A stretch of DNA of 64,000 nt, taken from Halicephalobus mephisto. Taxonomy: Eukaryota; Nematoda; Chromadorea; Rhabditida; Panagrolaimidae. How positions within the stretch are numbered: the first letter of the stretch is position 1; each line of letters begins with the position of its first letter. Shown one piece after another: positions 11,069 through 22,609 of this stretch. The notes under the pieces were generated by a model. That model was not told the DNA's origin. It did no database searches and saw nothing but the letters and a program-made list of their open reading frames with translations. The position numbers were made by a program, and so were the translations under genes. Location of the stretch: contig SWDT01000099.1 of assembly GCA_009193035.1 (NCBI GenBank), forward strand, positions 330,155-394,154, read 5' to 3'.

Positions 11069-12509
11069 ATTTTAATCCCCGACCCGATTCTGTCTGTAGA
11101 AAGAAATTGATCATTAAAATACTCAAAAATAAACTATTCTTGTTGGGAAATTTCGTGGAGTACTGTCATCTGAAATCATGTGGACTTGAATTCCCGTAAA
11201 TATGTTTTTTGAATAAATAAAAACAAAGGCTGAAAAAATTCCCTTCAAGGAAAATCTGGCCAAGCTTGTTAGGAAATCAGTCATCCAGAAATCGTGACTG
11301 TTTTAATGTTGCGAAAATGACGTCGTCAGATAAAACTGAAAAATTTCCAAAGGGATTTAAATTAGAATTTACAAAATTGGAAACATCCTAAAAAGTAGAT
11401 TACTATCAAATTTAATTTATAAAAATAAATTTAATTTTTTTTCAAGTACAATTGAGTAAGAAAATTTTTAAATTTAATTGAAAATAAAAATACGTAAAAT
11501 TTAAATAATTTCATTTTTGACGAATTTCAAAGTTGAAGATTTCTGAAATTTTGAAAATCCTCCTACTCAAAAAGTCCCTAATTTAGGCCCCACGAGGAAG
11601 CCAGAATTTTCTAGAAAATATCCAAACTTAATCGAATCCGGATTTTCTAAAAAATTCGTGAAAAATAAAATTTTCTAAAACAATTGGTTTTAAAATTAAA
11701 ATGATCCAGAAAATCCACAAAAACTGGATTTAGATTTTTTAAAAAATTTATTTTATATAAAATTTGAATTTTTTAGAAAGATTTATTTTATATAAAATTT
11801 GAATTTTTTAGAAAAATTTATTTTTTTATATAAAATTTGAATTTAAAAAAAGTTGATTCCGGATCAGGAAATGACTTTTTAGGATAATCTACAGTAAATC
11901 TGATGGAAATTTTTAGATTGATTTTAAATTCAACTAAATTTTAAACAAATTTGTTTTAAAAAAAGAATCGGGATTTTCTGGAAAACTTAATGTTAAATTT
12001 TGCAGGAACTTTTTGAAGAAATTCATGTTGAAGCTTTCTGAAAAGATCCATAGTAAATGAGACCGGAATCCTCGAGAAAAATCTACAAAATTTTCCAGAA
12101 CGATCTACGTTGAATCACTTTGGAATTTTCTGAAATTCATATATCAAACCAAATTCGAACCTTCCAGAATTTGCCCTAAATACGATATAACACCCCAATT
12201 TATCTGTCAACCAGCAAATCACCGAAATTTTTTAACTTTTTTTTATTCTTTTATGAAAACATCTATTCCCTCGTTCATTTGAACCACATCCAGCAGTTAC
12301 CAGGTGCAACTGATGACGTCATTGTTTTATTTGGTTTTTTGAAGAACAAAGTCATACAGAGTAAAGAGATAAAGAACACATGGAAGGACGATTCTTGTCT
12401 TTACATCCTTAAAAAGTTCGACCGTCAAATCGAATATTATGAAACGAGAATATTGTTGAGAGCAAGATTGAAATTGTAAAAACATTAAGCGTAATTCTGT
12501 GGCAGCACT
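11069..12509. other. Convergent spacer between nlp-15 and unc-15
   Basis: Holds the 3' ends of both convergent genes. A poly(A)-type AATAAA lies near 11125-11135 and 11213. About 11690-11860 has three copies of a unit around TATAAAATTTGAATTTTTTAG. A 66-codon open frame at 12279-12479 overlaps the presumed 3' untranslated region of unc-15 and is not believed to be a gene. Confidence 0.55.
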
Positions 12510-15500
12510 CTACTCATCTTCGAGAACGTAAACCTTTGGGGAGGATCCCTTTCCAGCAATGACACTGCCGCGGGATTTGGCGCGAAGCAACTGCAGAGAA
12601 GAGGAAAGTTGGTCAGAACGAGCTTCTGCGTCTTCCTGAAACAAGATTCATATATGAAAACAATGCATCATACTGTTTTAAACATCGAAAACAAAAACAA
12701 CCGCAAATTTAATGCAAATTTTTGGGATTTTTTAAAGAGATCATAAAATTTAGGTAAACAAAAGAAAACAAAAAAAGCGCGAGTAAGGACAAAGCGAGTA
12801 GATTTCTGTAGTGATTACCAGGTTTACCACTTTCTCTACTCTCTCGTCCTTTTCGCGGGAATTTAAAAATTGCAAAAACTAATGTCTTTCTAAATAATAA
12901 AATTTATAAAAAATAAACATACAAGTTCTCTCTGGTATCTGCGGACTCGTTGCAAATTCTGCATAGTCACAGATTCGGCTTCTCCGAGTTGACGTTTCTG
13001 GATGTTGAGTTTCTCCATCAGACGATCACAAGTATCTTGGGCCATGACGTAATTCTTATGTTCTTCATCAACTTGCATTTGGACTTCCTTGATGCGACGA
13101 TCCTTCTTCCTGAGAGCACCTTGAGTCTCCTTGTGACGACGAGTTTCTTCATCAAGAGCCGTTTCCAAGTCGCGAATACGGGTTTCGAGCTTGGCAATGA
13201 CACGTTTTCCTCCAAGAAGAGCGGCAGCTTCGGCTTCTTGAATCTGAACTTGGAGTTGTTTGACTTGTTCTTCAAGAGACTTGCGAAGAGCATCAATTTT
13301 CATTGAATGTTCTTGTTCTTCATGAAGTTGTTCAAGAGCACGAGCAGCATCAGCAAGAGCTCTATTAGCACGTTCATCAGCAGCATGAAGTTCCTTAGTA
13401 GCTTCATCCAAGTCAGCTTGAGCAGTAGAAAGTTCAGTTTCAAGCTTATTCTTGATAGCAGTCAAGTTATTATTGATAGAAACAAGATCGTTGATACGAC
13501 CATTGGCTTCCTCAAGATCAGCTTCAGCCTGCTTACGAGCACGGATAGCATTGTCGAGGGCAGTCTTGGCTTCTTCGAGCTCAGCAGCAAGAGCAGCAAC
13601 TTTACGTTGAGCCAAAGCGTACTAAAATTAATTAAATTACATCACTTCATGTATATTTCCAATATATAAAAGATACTTAAATTGTATAATCTGATATACA
13701 AAAGATCTTAATTAAGTTTCGATATATGAAAAGTACCTTGATTATGTTATTTTATATATAAAAAATATCTTAATCACGTTTTTGATATATGAAAAGTGGT
13801 TAAATTATAAAATTTGATATATGAAAAGTTTCTTAATCACGTTTTTGATATAAAAGTGGTTAAACTATAAAATTTGATATATGGAAAGTATCTTGATTAT
13901 GACTTTGATATATGAAAAGTGGTTAAATTATAAAATTTGATATATGAAAAGTATCTTGATTATGATTTTGATATATGAGGAATATTTTAACTATGCTTTT
14001 GATATATGAAAAATAAACTTACGGCATCGAGGGTTTGTTGAAGTTGACGTTGAGTGTCTTCAAGAGAAGCTTGGACGATCTTGAGTTGCTCAGAAAGCTT
14101 CTTGATGGTCTTCTGGGCTTCGATGTTGGCACGGTTGAGGTTATCAACTGTCATTTCGAGCTCAGCAATTTCAGCTTGGTATTTCTTCTTCAGACGGCTA
14201 ATTTCAGCCTTGAAACGAGCTTCAGCATCGGCAAGAGCAGCAGCAAGTCTGTCAATTTCAAATTGGAGATTTTTACGAAGAGCTTCCATTTCTTCTTCTT
14301 TTTCTTGAAGACGACGTTCAAATTCAACACGAAGTTGTTGGAGTTCAGCAAGAGCACGTTGGACACGGTTCTCAGCATCACGACGAGCAGCTTCAGATTC
14401 CTTAAGGGCAGTCTGGAGCTCGCGGATTTCGCCAGCAAGACGAGCGTTCTCCAAATCGAGTTCGTGAAGTTTGCGGTTGGCGTCAGCAAGGGCTTCCTTG
14501 GCCTCATGAAGGTCATCTAAAATAAAACAATATTATCAAAAATAAAAAATTATTCCAAAAATAATTTTCAAAATTTCACTAAATTTTGAAAATTTTTTAA
14601 TTTTCTAAAGAAATTTTAGAAACTCAGAAAATTTGAGAGGTTTTTAAGAGATTCTAGGGTGATTTATGAAGCTTTTGGAAAATTGTAAGAAATTTCTATG
14701 AAATTTTAGGAGATTTATGAAGTTTTTTGAGATTTTCGAAAGTTCTAGGATCTTTTAATGGATTCTAGAAGCTTTTAGAAGACTTCAGAATCCTCTATTC
14801 TCCAAGACTTCTGAAGCTTTTTGAGATTTTCGAAAGTTCTAGGATCTTTTAATGGATTCTAGAAGCTTTTAGAAGACTTCAGAATCTTCTATTATCTAAG
14901 ATTTCTGAAGTTTTTTGAAATTTTCGAAAGTTTTAAAATCTTCCAATAAATTCCAGAAGCTTTTAGAAGACTTCAGAATCCTCTATTCTCCAGGACTTCT
15001 GGAGCTTTTTGAAGATTTTAGAATCTCCAATGGCTTTTGGAACCTTCTATTCTATGCTCAAAGTCCCCAGAAACTTCTTCGAAATTATAATTTTGCATGT
15101 TAAAGAATTTTTAAAAATTATACCTTGAAGTTTCTTGTTTTCACGAGCAAGAGCTTCCTTCTGTTCGACGGCCTTCTCGTAGAGGTGCTTCATCTTCTGG
15201 AGCTCAGCAAGAGCAGCACGAGCTTCACGTTGAGCAGCTTCCAATTCGACGGTGAGTTCATCGATGCGAGCTTTGAGTTCGCTGACGGTTCTTTCGAGTT
15301 GTTCCTTGGCTCTTTCGAGAACAGCAATGGTGTTTTGGGCTTTCTCGAGATCAACAATGAGAACTTCGACTTCGCTTTGGAGACGAGATTTGGCTTTCTC
15401 CAATTGAGAAACTTTCTGGAGCATGATTTCAATTTGTTCTTCGTATTCGGCTTGTTTTTGGAGCATTTTTTTACGAAGATCCTCGACTTCTTCGTGGTGA

Positions 15501-17867
15501 AGTTGGACTTCAGCGTCGAATTTGTTCTTCCATTGGGAAATCTCGGTGTTTGCGAGGGCGAGTTTGTGTTCGGCCTCGGAACGAGCGGCGGACTCCTCGT
15601 CCAGGGCAGTACGGACAGAATCGAGTTCGAGTTGGACCTGGTGGAGCTGGGCCTGCATCTGGGAACGTTCGCGTTCGGCATCCTCCAGACGACGACGAGC
15701 CTCCTCGAGTTGTTGAGCGAGTTGATATTTGACATGTTGAAGATTATCAAGTTGAACTTTTTGATCATGAACTTCTTTCAACAAATCGTTATTTTCTGCT
15801 TGAAGACGTTGACGTTGTTGAGCCAAATCATTGACGTGTTTGTTGAGGTCTTCGACTTTATTGGCAAGATCGTTTGCTTGAGCTTCGAATTTCTCGGCAG
15901 CTTTTTCAGCAGCATGCTATAATTTTTTATTAGAAAAATCTTTTACTTTTTCCCTCAATGAAAAATTCTTTCTTTAAATCCGCTGCCAGATCCACCCACG
16001 TATTTGAGCTAATCCTCTAGCTCGGCAAAATCGAAGAATTGCCGAGTCAACAGTTGCTTTTTATTAGGATGCTCTGCTGACAGCGGTGGGGGCGATTTAC
16101 CTCATGGAAAGAGGCAAATAGCGGAAAATAAAGACAAGTACATTAGTACTGGTTTAGAAAATTTATAAATTCATATATGAAAAAATTTACTTTTTCCTTC
16201 TGGACTTGGTCAATCGTGGCGGTGAGCTCGATGACTTCATGCTGGAGACGTTGACGTTCACGGTCGATCCTAAAACAACGTTAATTAATAAAAAATTAAT
16301 GTAAAATAAATCAATAAAAAAATATTAAAGAATTAAAAATTCAAAACTGATTTGAGTCTCGAAACGAAGGAATGGACGCGACTCTCGGAATGGAGATATT
16401 CGTTTTTTGAATTTTCGAAGATGGGCGTTCTCGGAAGTTCAGGAAACTCGCGTTGGAATAACTTTGTAATTTTATTTATTTTTCAATTTTCCAATTTTTA
16501 TGTCGAATACTTTTGAAAATCCTAGAAATTCGCGTCGAGAGAATTCCGTAAGCATGGTTTTTAAAAATGGCCTAAAATTTCCCTCGAGATAACTTTGTAG
16601 TATTTGTTTTTTTATTTTATATAATAAATATCCTATAAATTCGCATTGAAATTAATTTCATAAACGCGGTTATTTTTTGAATTTTTATATGAAATATTTC
16701 GAAAATTCGCGTCGAGATTGTTTCCGACTTTTTCTAATTTTTACATCGAGAATTTTAAACTGTTTTAAAATTTTCTAGACATTCGCATCGATATGACCTC
16801 ATAAATGCGCTCATTTTTCACTTAGAGAACGATCTAAAGTTTTAAAAATCCTCCCCGAGACATTTTCCAAACTTTTGCTTTTTACAATAGTGTGATTTTT
16901 CAAATTTTTGTGTTAGTTTCTTGTTGTTACTGGTTTTTTATAAAAATTGTTTGTTAAAGGGTCAATAGGAACGTTTTGTTGTTAAGGCCGCTCTTTCATT
17001 CAGAGAAAAGTGGTTTGCCGGCTGTCTTCAATTGTCGTGAACTTGAAGCTGCAACAGGTGCATCCTGGGCTTTTTTAAAGCAGTTTTGTAACTCAATCGA
17101 TTTAGACAGCAACTGCCAGATCGGAGACAACAACGATAAACAATAAACTTTGTTAGTTTTTGTTAATTAATCGATCGAAGAATGTACTTACTTGGAGTTT
17201 TTCTTTTGGAGAGCTTCAACTTGTTCTTGGTAATCGAGAAGAGCATCTTGGTGCTTTTTGCGAAGGACATTCATGGCATCCTCGCTTTCGAGTTGGGATT
17301 CCTCGAGCAATTTGCGGAGCTTCTGGAGCTCAGACTCGCGTTTACGGTTGGCCTCGATCTGGCTGTCAGTAGTGCCTTCGGCATCTTCCAAGCGGTCAGT
17401 CAACGCAATCAATTGCACGCTCAAATCAGCTCTTTCGCGTTCAATCTACAATAATAAATAATACCGTAATTGCAGTAAAAATAAAACTTACGCGATTTCT
17501 CAATTCTCTTTCGGATTCGAGATCTTCTTGAAGAAGACGAATCTTGTCCTAAAAAAGTTTCAATGAAGTTGTTTTTTTAAATTTTAAGATATTTCCGTGG
17601 GCGAAAAACTTTAAACACGTTCTTTTGTCTTAGATCCGTACTTCGTGATTTAAGTTAAGTAAACAAAAAATGTTCATGGATTTGTACAAATCCAAGAAAT
17701 CGATAAAGTAAAAAAAATTGTATTATACTAACCTCAAGACGAGTCAGACTTCCGAGATCAGCAACGGACATGGAGCCAAAGGGCCCGGCGGGACCGATGC
17801 CCGCAAATGAAGGCGATTTGTAGACGGCATTCGCCAAGGAAGGCGATTTGTAGAGCGACGCAGACAT
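12510..17867 (-). CDS. unc-15: Paramyosin (invertebrate thick-filament core protein)
   Basis: Forms the core of thick filaments in body-wall and pharyngeal muscle. Eight exons (17733-17867, 17492-17548, 17192-17445, 16191-16269, 15124-15916, 14023-14516, 12923-13621, 12510-12635) total 2637 bases, or 878 residues, very near the roughly 870-880 of nematode paramyosins. The head has Ser-rich [17 protein letters not shown] repeats, the phosphorylated non-helical end in this family. A continuous heptad coiled coil follows, with hallmark blocks such as [29 protein letters not shown] and [20 protein letters not shown]. The tail is a short non-helical segment ending KVYVLEDE. The start at 17867 was preferred to an upstream in-frame ATG at 17885 because the head then aligns with known paramyosin; a TTTTTTCAG acceptor about 30 bases upstream supports a trans-spliced leader. 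Identification is secure. Confidence 0.97.
12745..12870. repeat. Dispersed GCGAG element copy, inverted (unc-15 last intron)
   Basis: Reverse-orientation copy: AAATTTAGGTAAACAAAAGA at one end, AGCGCGAGTAAGGACAAAGC in the middle, and TCGCGGGAATTTAAAAATTG at the other. It lies in the intron between exons 12510-12635 and 12923-13621. Confidence 0.75.
13640..14010. repeat. Tandem GATATATGAAAAG repeats in unc-15 intron
   Basis: The intron between 13622 and 14022 is a diverged tandem array of units of about 55-60 bases, each with two GATATATGAAAAG motifs separated by TTAAATTATAAAATTT or TTGATTATGATTTT. It is the densest cluster of the CATATATGA-type motif in the window. Confidence 0.8.
14590..15060. 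repeat. TTCTAGAAGCTTTTAGAAGA repeats in unc-15 intron
   Basis: Three copies (about 14750-14810, 14825-14895 and 14930-15000) of a unit of about 80 bases containing GATTCTAGAAGCTTTTAGAA, GACTTCAGAATC and TCTATTCTCCAAGACTTCTG. Confidence 0.7.
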
Positions 17868-18820
17868 GGTTTTACTCTTTCTCACTTGGTGCGCGACTCA
17901 ACTGAAAAAATAGAACATTTTATATATAAAATAAAATTAAAATACAAAAATATATGAAAATTAAGATTTTTTTGTTAAAGTAAATTATTTGTTAGGTGGA
18001 TAAATAAGGCATACAAGTAGCTTCAAGTTGACGAATACGGCAGTTCCTCGAGAATTGAGAGAGGAGACAGAGTCGTTCGGACGTCGTTGGATGAGTTCGA
18101 CAAAATGATCCGATATCCTCGGGAAGAGGCTTCTCTGTCCCCTCTCTCTTTCTTGAGGAAAAAGAAACGATATCGGTGACAATATTGCCATTTGTTTTCC
18201 GATCTTCAGGTGGGGAGACGCACGAGGGGATCCTTGCAAGGTAGGAGGATCAGAGATCCTGGATTTAGTACAATCAAAAGGAAAAGAACGAGAGAGTTCC
18301 TGCAAACTCCGCCTTTGCTTACTTCCGACTACTGGTCCGAGTTTGTTGTAATGCGCCCACACTCCAGAAATAGCGGCCTACTCACTAAAAGTAAGAAACG
18401 TCGAGCTCAGTTTCTGTCTGGAGATATCTGTGATGGACAAACGATAAAGCTTAAAACTATTTGGAAAATGAAACAAACAAAAAAGCGATTTTTAGGATCG
18501 ACCAGACGGATATACATTGATCTGGCATCGATGAATGGACACGGCTGGAAGTAATATTGACGCAAGCTATTACGCCCGCAAACATCACTCAAAAATGCCT
18601 TAGGGGATCGGCAAGGATTTTCTTAAAGACACTTTTCGAGTTTTATCTTCGCCGGAAAGTGAACTTCACTGATCTCGACATCTTTGAATCAACAATGCAC
18701 GATTTTTTAAATCCACGAACACCACTTGACCAATGTACAGAATTACATTATACCATTCGCATTCGAGAATGAAGAAAATTTTTGGAAATATTTTTACAGT
18801 ATTAATGAGAAATATCCATT
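17868..18820. other. unc-15 upstream region with unexplained GC-richer island
   Basis: The first 100-300 bp should include the paramyosin promoter. The interval 18000-18775 is clearly more GC-rich and complex than the AT-rich repeats around it. On the plus strand, 18192-18551 and 18557-18772 are open in adjacent frames and look coding-like in their second halves, but I recognise no domain. It may be a dead gene, a frameshifted gene or regulatory sequence. Confidence 0.4.
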
Positions 18821-18829
18821 TTAAAATTC

Positions 18830-19400
18830 CCCTCGAGACCAAAAAGAAATTTTTAAAAAACATTTTTGTGGTCCTGAATGGAAAAAATATTTGAAAACAT
18901 TAATGTGATTTCTATTCAGGACCAGATGGAAGCTAAAAAGCACTTTTTGTGGTCTCGAGTGGAAGAAATATATTTTAAAATTCCCCTCGAGACCAAAAGG
19001 AAAATTTTTAAAAAATACTCTTGTGGTCCTGAGTGGAAAAATATTTGGAAACATTGATGTGATTTCCACTTAGGACCAGATGGAAGTTAAAAAGCACTTT
19101 TTGTGGTCTCGAGTGGAAGAAATATATTTTAAAATTCCCCTCGAGACCAAAAGAAAAATTTTCAAAAAACGCTCTTGTGGTCCTGAGTGGAAAAAATATT
19201 TGGAAACATTGGTGTGATTTCCACTTAGGACCAGATGAAGGTTGGAAAATATTTTTACGGTCTCGAGTGGAAGAAATACATGTGTTCAACTTCCACTCGA
19301 GACCAAGAGAAGGATTTTCAAAAAACACTTGTGGTCCTGAGTGGAAAAAATTGAAAAATCACATTTGATAAATTTCTACTTAAGACTAAAAAAATCTAAA
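18830..19400. repeat. Tandem array of alternating hairpins (about 154-bp unit)
   Basis: A little over three copies of a unit of about 154 bp. Each unit carries two inverted repeats: GGTCCTGAGTGGAAA paired with TTTCCACTTAGGACC, and GGTCTCGAGTGGAA paired with TTCCCCTCGAGACC, so the array alternates two types of stem-loop. Left arms occur near 18868, 18948, 19024, 19102, 19177 and 19258. Confidence 0.9.
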
Positions 19401-19439
19401 AAATATCTTCCTGGTCTTGATTGGAAATTACGTCTGAAA

Positions 19440-19745
19440 ATCTATAATAATTAATTTTTGAGTTTTTAATATAAAAAATCCAGAAATTTAAAATTTAAAA
19501 TAAAATTAAAAACTAAAATTTAAATTTAAAATTTAAATAAAAATAAAAATTTAAATTAAACTAAAACTAAACTTAAAATAAAATTTAAAATTTAAATAAA
19601 AATAAAAATAAAAATTTAAAATTTAAATAAAAATTTAAATTTAAATTAAACTAAAACTAAACTTAAAATTTAAATTTAAAATTTAAATTTAAATTAAACT
19701 AAAATAAAATTAAAACTAAAATAAAAATAAACTAAAATTAAAACG
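19440..19745. repeat. Low-complexity AAATTTAAAATTAAACT run
   Basis: Almost pure A/T with regular C, built from TTAAAATTTAAATAAAAAT and AAACTAAAACTAAACTTAAA permutations. Confidence 0.85.
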
Positions 19746-20112
19746 ATGGGATTGAGCTATCTGACATTAGTCACGTCGAAGGTGGAAATGGTTTTTGCAA
19801 AGGAAATGTTCCAACTTGAGTAAACAATGGATAAGTAGTCCGGATTGAAGATCTTTATTTTTTTGTTTTATACAGTTTATTTTTCGAATTTTTACAAAAA
19901 TAAATAAAATCAATTTCTTTGAAAATAAAAAAATTTTATGATAAAAATTTCAAGGATGATCTTTTTGATTTTTAAAATTTTAGATTTTTTTAAATTTAAA
20001 TTTTTTTCAATAATTGTGTTTTGAATTTCTTCGTGGATTAAGTTAGGATTAATTTTTAAAAATCAGTTAGGAATCCTTTATCGTTGATTTTATTATTATT
20101 CTATTGTCATAT

Positions 20113-20625
20113 ACAGTAAAACTCGGATACAAGATACCCCCTTGGGACCGGGTAAAGCGTATATTATAAGAAAGGACATATCATAGCGGGGGTATCTGAT
20201 ATCCAAGTTCTGTTGTCAGTAGAACTTGGACATAACATACCCCCTTGGGACTGGGGAAAGCGTATGTTATAAGAAAGGATATGCTATAAAGGGGGTAAAT
20301 TTAGAGACAGAATAACCAAACATACTCACTCACACCGTATGCTATAACAAGAGATATGTTATAACGGGGGTATTTTATATCCAAGTTCTATTGTATTATA
20401 ATTTCAAAGTAAACTTATTCCATTTCCATTTTTTATGACAGTATTACAGTAGAACTTCGATATAAGGTACCCCCTTGGGACTGGGGAAAGTGTATGTTAT
20501 AACAAAGGATATATTACAGCAAGGGTCAATTTGAAGACAGATTAACCAAACTCACTCACTCAGACCGTATGCTATAACGTGAGATATGTTACAGTGGAGG
20601 TATCTTATATCCAAGTTCGACTGTA
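20113..20625. mobile_element. Cluster of three palindromic MITE copies (pogo/Tigger-like ends)
   Basis: Three copies (about 20114-20216, 20217-20394 and 20447-20623) each begin near CAGTAGAACTTGGATATAAG and end in the inverse, CTTATATCCAAGTTCTACTG. Inside are ATACCCCCTTGGGACTGGGG and its partner with GCGGGGGTAT, plus GTATGTTATAAC/GTTATAGC pairs. The first copy is a shortened form lacking the middle. Terminal inverted repeats of CAGTARAACYTCGATATAA type next to TA are familiar from pogo/Tigger-related non-autonomous elements; that affiliation is from general knowledge. No transposase is present. Confidence 0.8.
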
Positions 20626-20639
20626 ATTCTAAAACCTAC

Positions 20640-21180
20640 ATAAAACTTCTTGCGGAATTGTCTCGACACGAATTCCTGAAAGTTTTTAGAATCTATGGTG
20701 TCCAAAATCTTGTTTTTTGATGATAATTATTTCACAATATTACGTAATTTCGAAAGAAATCACATATGAACTTTTTGTAAAACTGTCTCGAGGTGAATTT
20801 ACTGAACTTTTTAGAAATAATTACGAAATACTTATAAAAAACCAGACTTCTAGGTTACTGTAGTTTCTATTTTAAAATTCATATATAAACTTTTTGTAAA
20901 TTGTCTGAAATTGAATTTCTGAAACTTTTTAGAAACTACAGTAATCTAAAAGTCCGGTTTTTTATAGATATTTAATAATTATGTATATTTTAAAATTCAT
21001 ATATGAACTTTTTGTAAATTGTCTCAAAGTAAATTTCTGAAACTTTTTAGAAACTACAGTAACCTAAAGGTCCGGTTTTTTATAGATATTTAATAACTTT
21101 ATATAATTCTGTAATTATTTATATATTTTGAAACTCATATATGAACTTTCTGTAAAATTATTCCGAATCGATTTTTTGGG
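20640..21180. repeat. Tandem repeat with CATATATGAACTTTTTGTAA
   Basis: About four diverged units of roughly 120-130 bp, each with AAATTCATATATGAACTTT, GTAAATTGTCTCGA, GAAACTTTTTAGAAACTACA and GTCCGGTTTTTTATAGAT. Confidence 0.75.
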
Positions 21181-21339
21181 ACTTTTTAAAACTTTTAAAA
21201 TCATTGATTTTAGATGTTAATTTTAAAATTTTTTCATTGTATTCTCCAAAACTCCAGAAACATAAAATATTTGAAAATTTCGAAACCTTTTATTAAATTC
21301 TAGAAGCTTCTAATTAATTCCGAAAAATTCTAGAATCTT

Positions 21340-21700
21340 TTAAATAATTTTAAAAAATATTTTCGAAGATTTTTATAAATATTAAAATTTTAAAAAATAT
21401 TTTGGAAGATTTTTATAAATATTAAAAATTTTAAAAAATATTTTGGAAGATTTTTATAAATATTAAAAATTTTAAAATATTTTCGAAAATTTTTATAAAT
21501 ATTAAAAATTTTAAAAAATATTTTTGAAGATTTTTATAAATATTAAAAATTTTTAAAAATTTTTGAAGATTTTTATAAATATTAAAATATTTTAAAATAT
21601 TTTGGAAGATTTTTATAAATATTAAAATTTTTAAAATTTTTAAAAATATTTTCGAAGATTTTTATAAAATTCTAAAAATATTTTTCTTTAAACATTGAAA
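21340..21700. repeat. Minisatellite GAAGATTTTTATAAATATTA
   Basis: About seven tandem units of 45-60 bp, each GAAGATTTTTATAAATATTA followed by AAAATTTTAAAAAATATTTT with small length changes. Confidence 0.9.
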
Positions 21701-22319
21701 AATTTTAAAATATTTCCGAAAATTTTTTGATTCTGAAACGTTTGAAAAATTTCCATGGAATTGCAATTATTTGAATTATCTGAAAATATTTTTGAACAAA
21801 GGACCTGTTGACTAAATGCAGACAATTCGGTGATTCTCTCAAAGGCAGTCAGCAATCGAATCGATCGACGTTACTCGTCACGGAAGAAAGGGCAAAGAAA
21901 GCAGAACATTGTTTAATTTTCCGTGTTCATGAATTTCATGTTCTGAATCGGTTTTGTTTTTCTAGGGTGGAGCAAATTTGAATCGACCAGTTTCCTCAAA
22001 TATTTTTTCATTTTTTTCTTTTTTACCATTCTTTCCTTTTCCTTCGTGTTTGCGGTCTTGTCAATCGATGATCAAAGTCGGTTTTGTGGGGGGCAAAAAC
22101 GACGAATTTGTCAGTTAAAATTTGATTTCTTGATTTTCAAAATTCTAAAATGTTTGTTTTGGAAAAATGTGACTGAATTTTTATTCACATTTCGCCAAAA
22201 AATAAAATTCAGAGTTAAATGACAATTTTATAATTTAATTTTCTATTTTCTTATTTTATAATTTGTTGAAAATTAAATACGGTATTTGGATGGAGGCATG
22301 TTAGAGTACATGAAGGAAC

Positions 22320-22600
22320 AAAGTTAGGCTTATTTCTTTAGCCAAAGTCCATTGTCCATAGGCTTAGGCTTAAGTAGCATAGGCTTAGGCTTAGGTGGCA
22401 TAGGCTTAGGCTTAAGTGGCATAGGCTTGGGCTTATTTAGTCCGTCTAATACCCATAGGCTTAGGTTTATTTTTCTAGTCTAAATCTACTATCCATGGAG
22501 TTATTTCTTGAGCTGATACGTACTATCCGTGGGCTTAGGCTTGTACGACGTAGGTTTATTTTTTTAGCCTACACGTATTAGACTTAGGCTTACATAGGTG
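22320..22600. repeat. Interstitial TTAGGC-like (nematode telomere-type) repeats
   Basis: From about 22360 to 22440, units of about 24 bp contain ATAGGCTTAGGCTTA, that is, tandem TTAGGC interrupted by a spacer (AGTGGC). More degenerate CTTAGGCTTA and TAGGCTTATTT copies continue to about 22600 and reappear at 22920. TTAGGC is the canonical nematode telomere hexamer. Confidence 0.75.
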
Positions 22601-22609
22601 TGGCGGAAT

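Noticed and set aside
12279..12479. A 66-codon plus-strand open frame
   Set aside because: It overlaps the presumed 3' untranslated region of unc-15, lacks splice partners or homology, and is surrounded by AT-rich non-coding DNA.
12950..15922. Long antisense frames opposite paramyosin
   Set aside because: Coiled-coil genes with biased codons generate long antisense frames; the minus strand is an unmistakable paramyosin.
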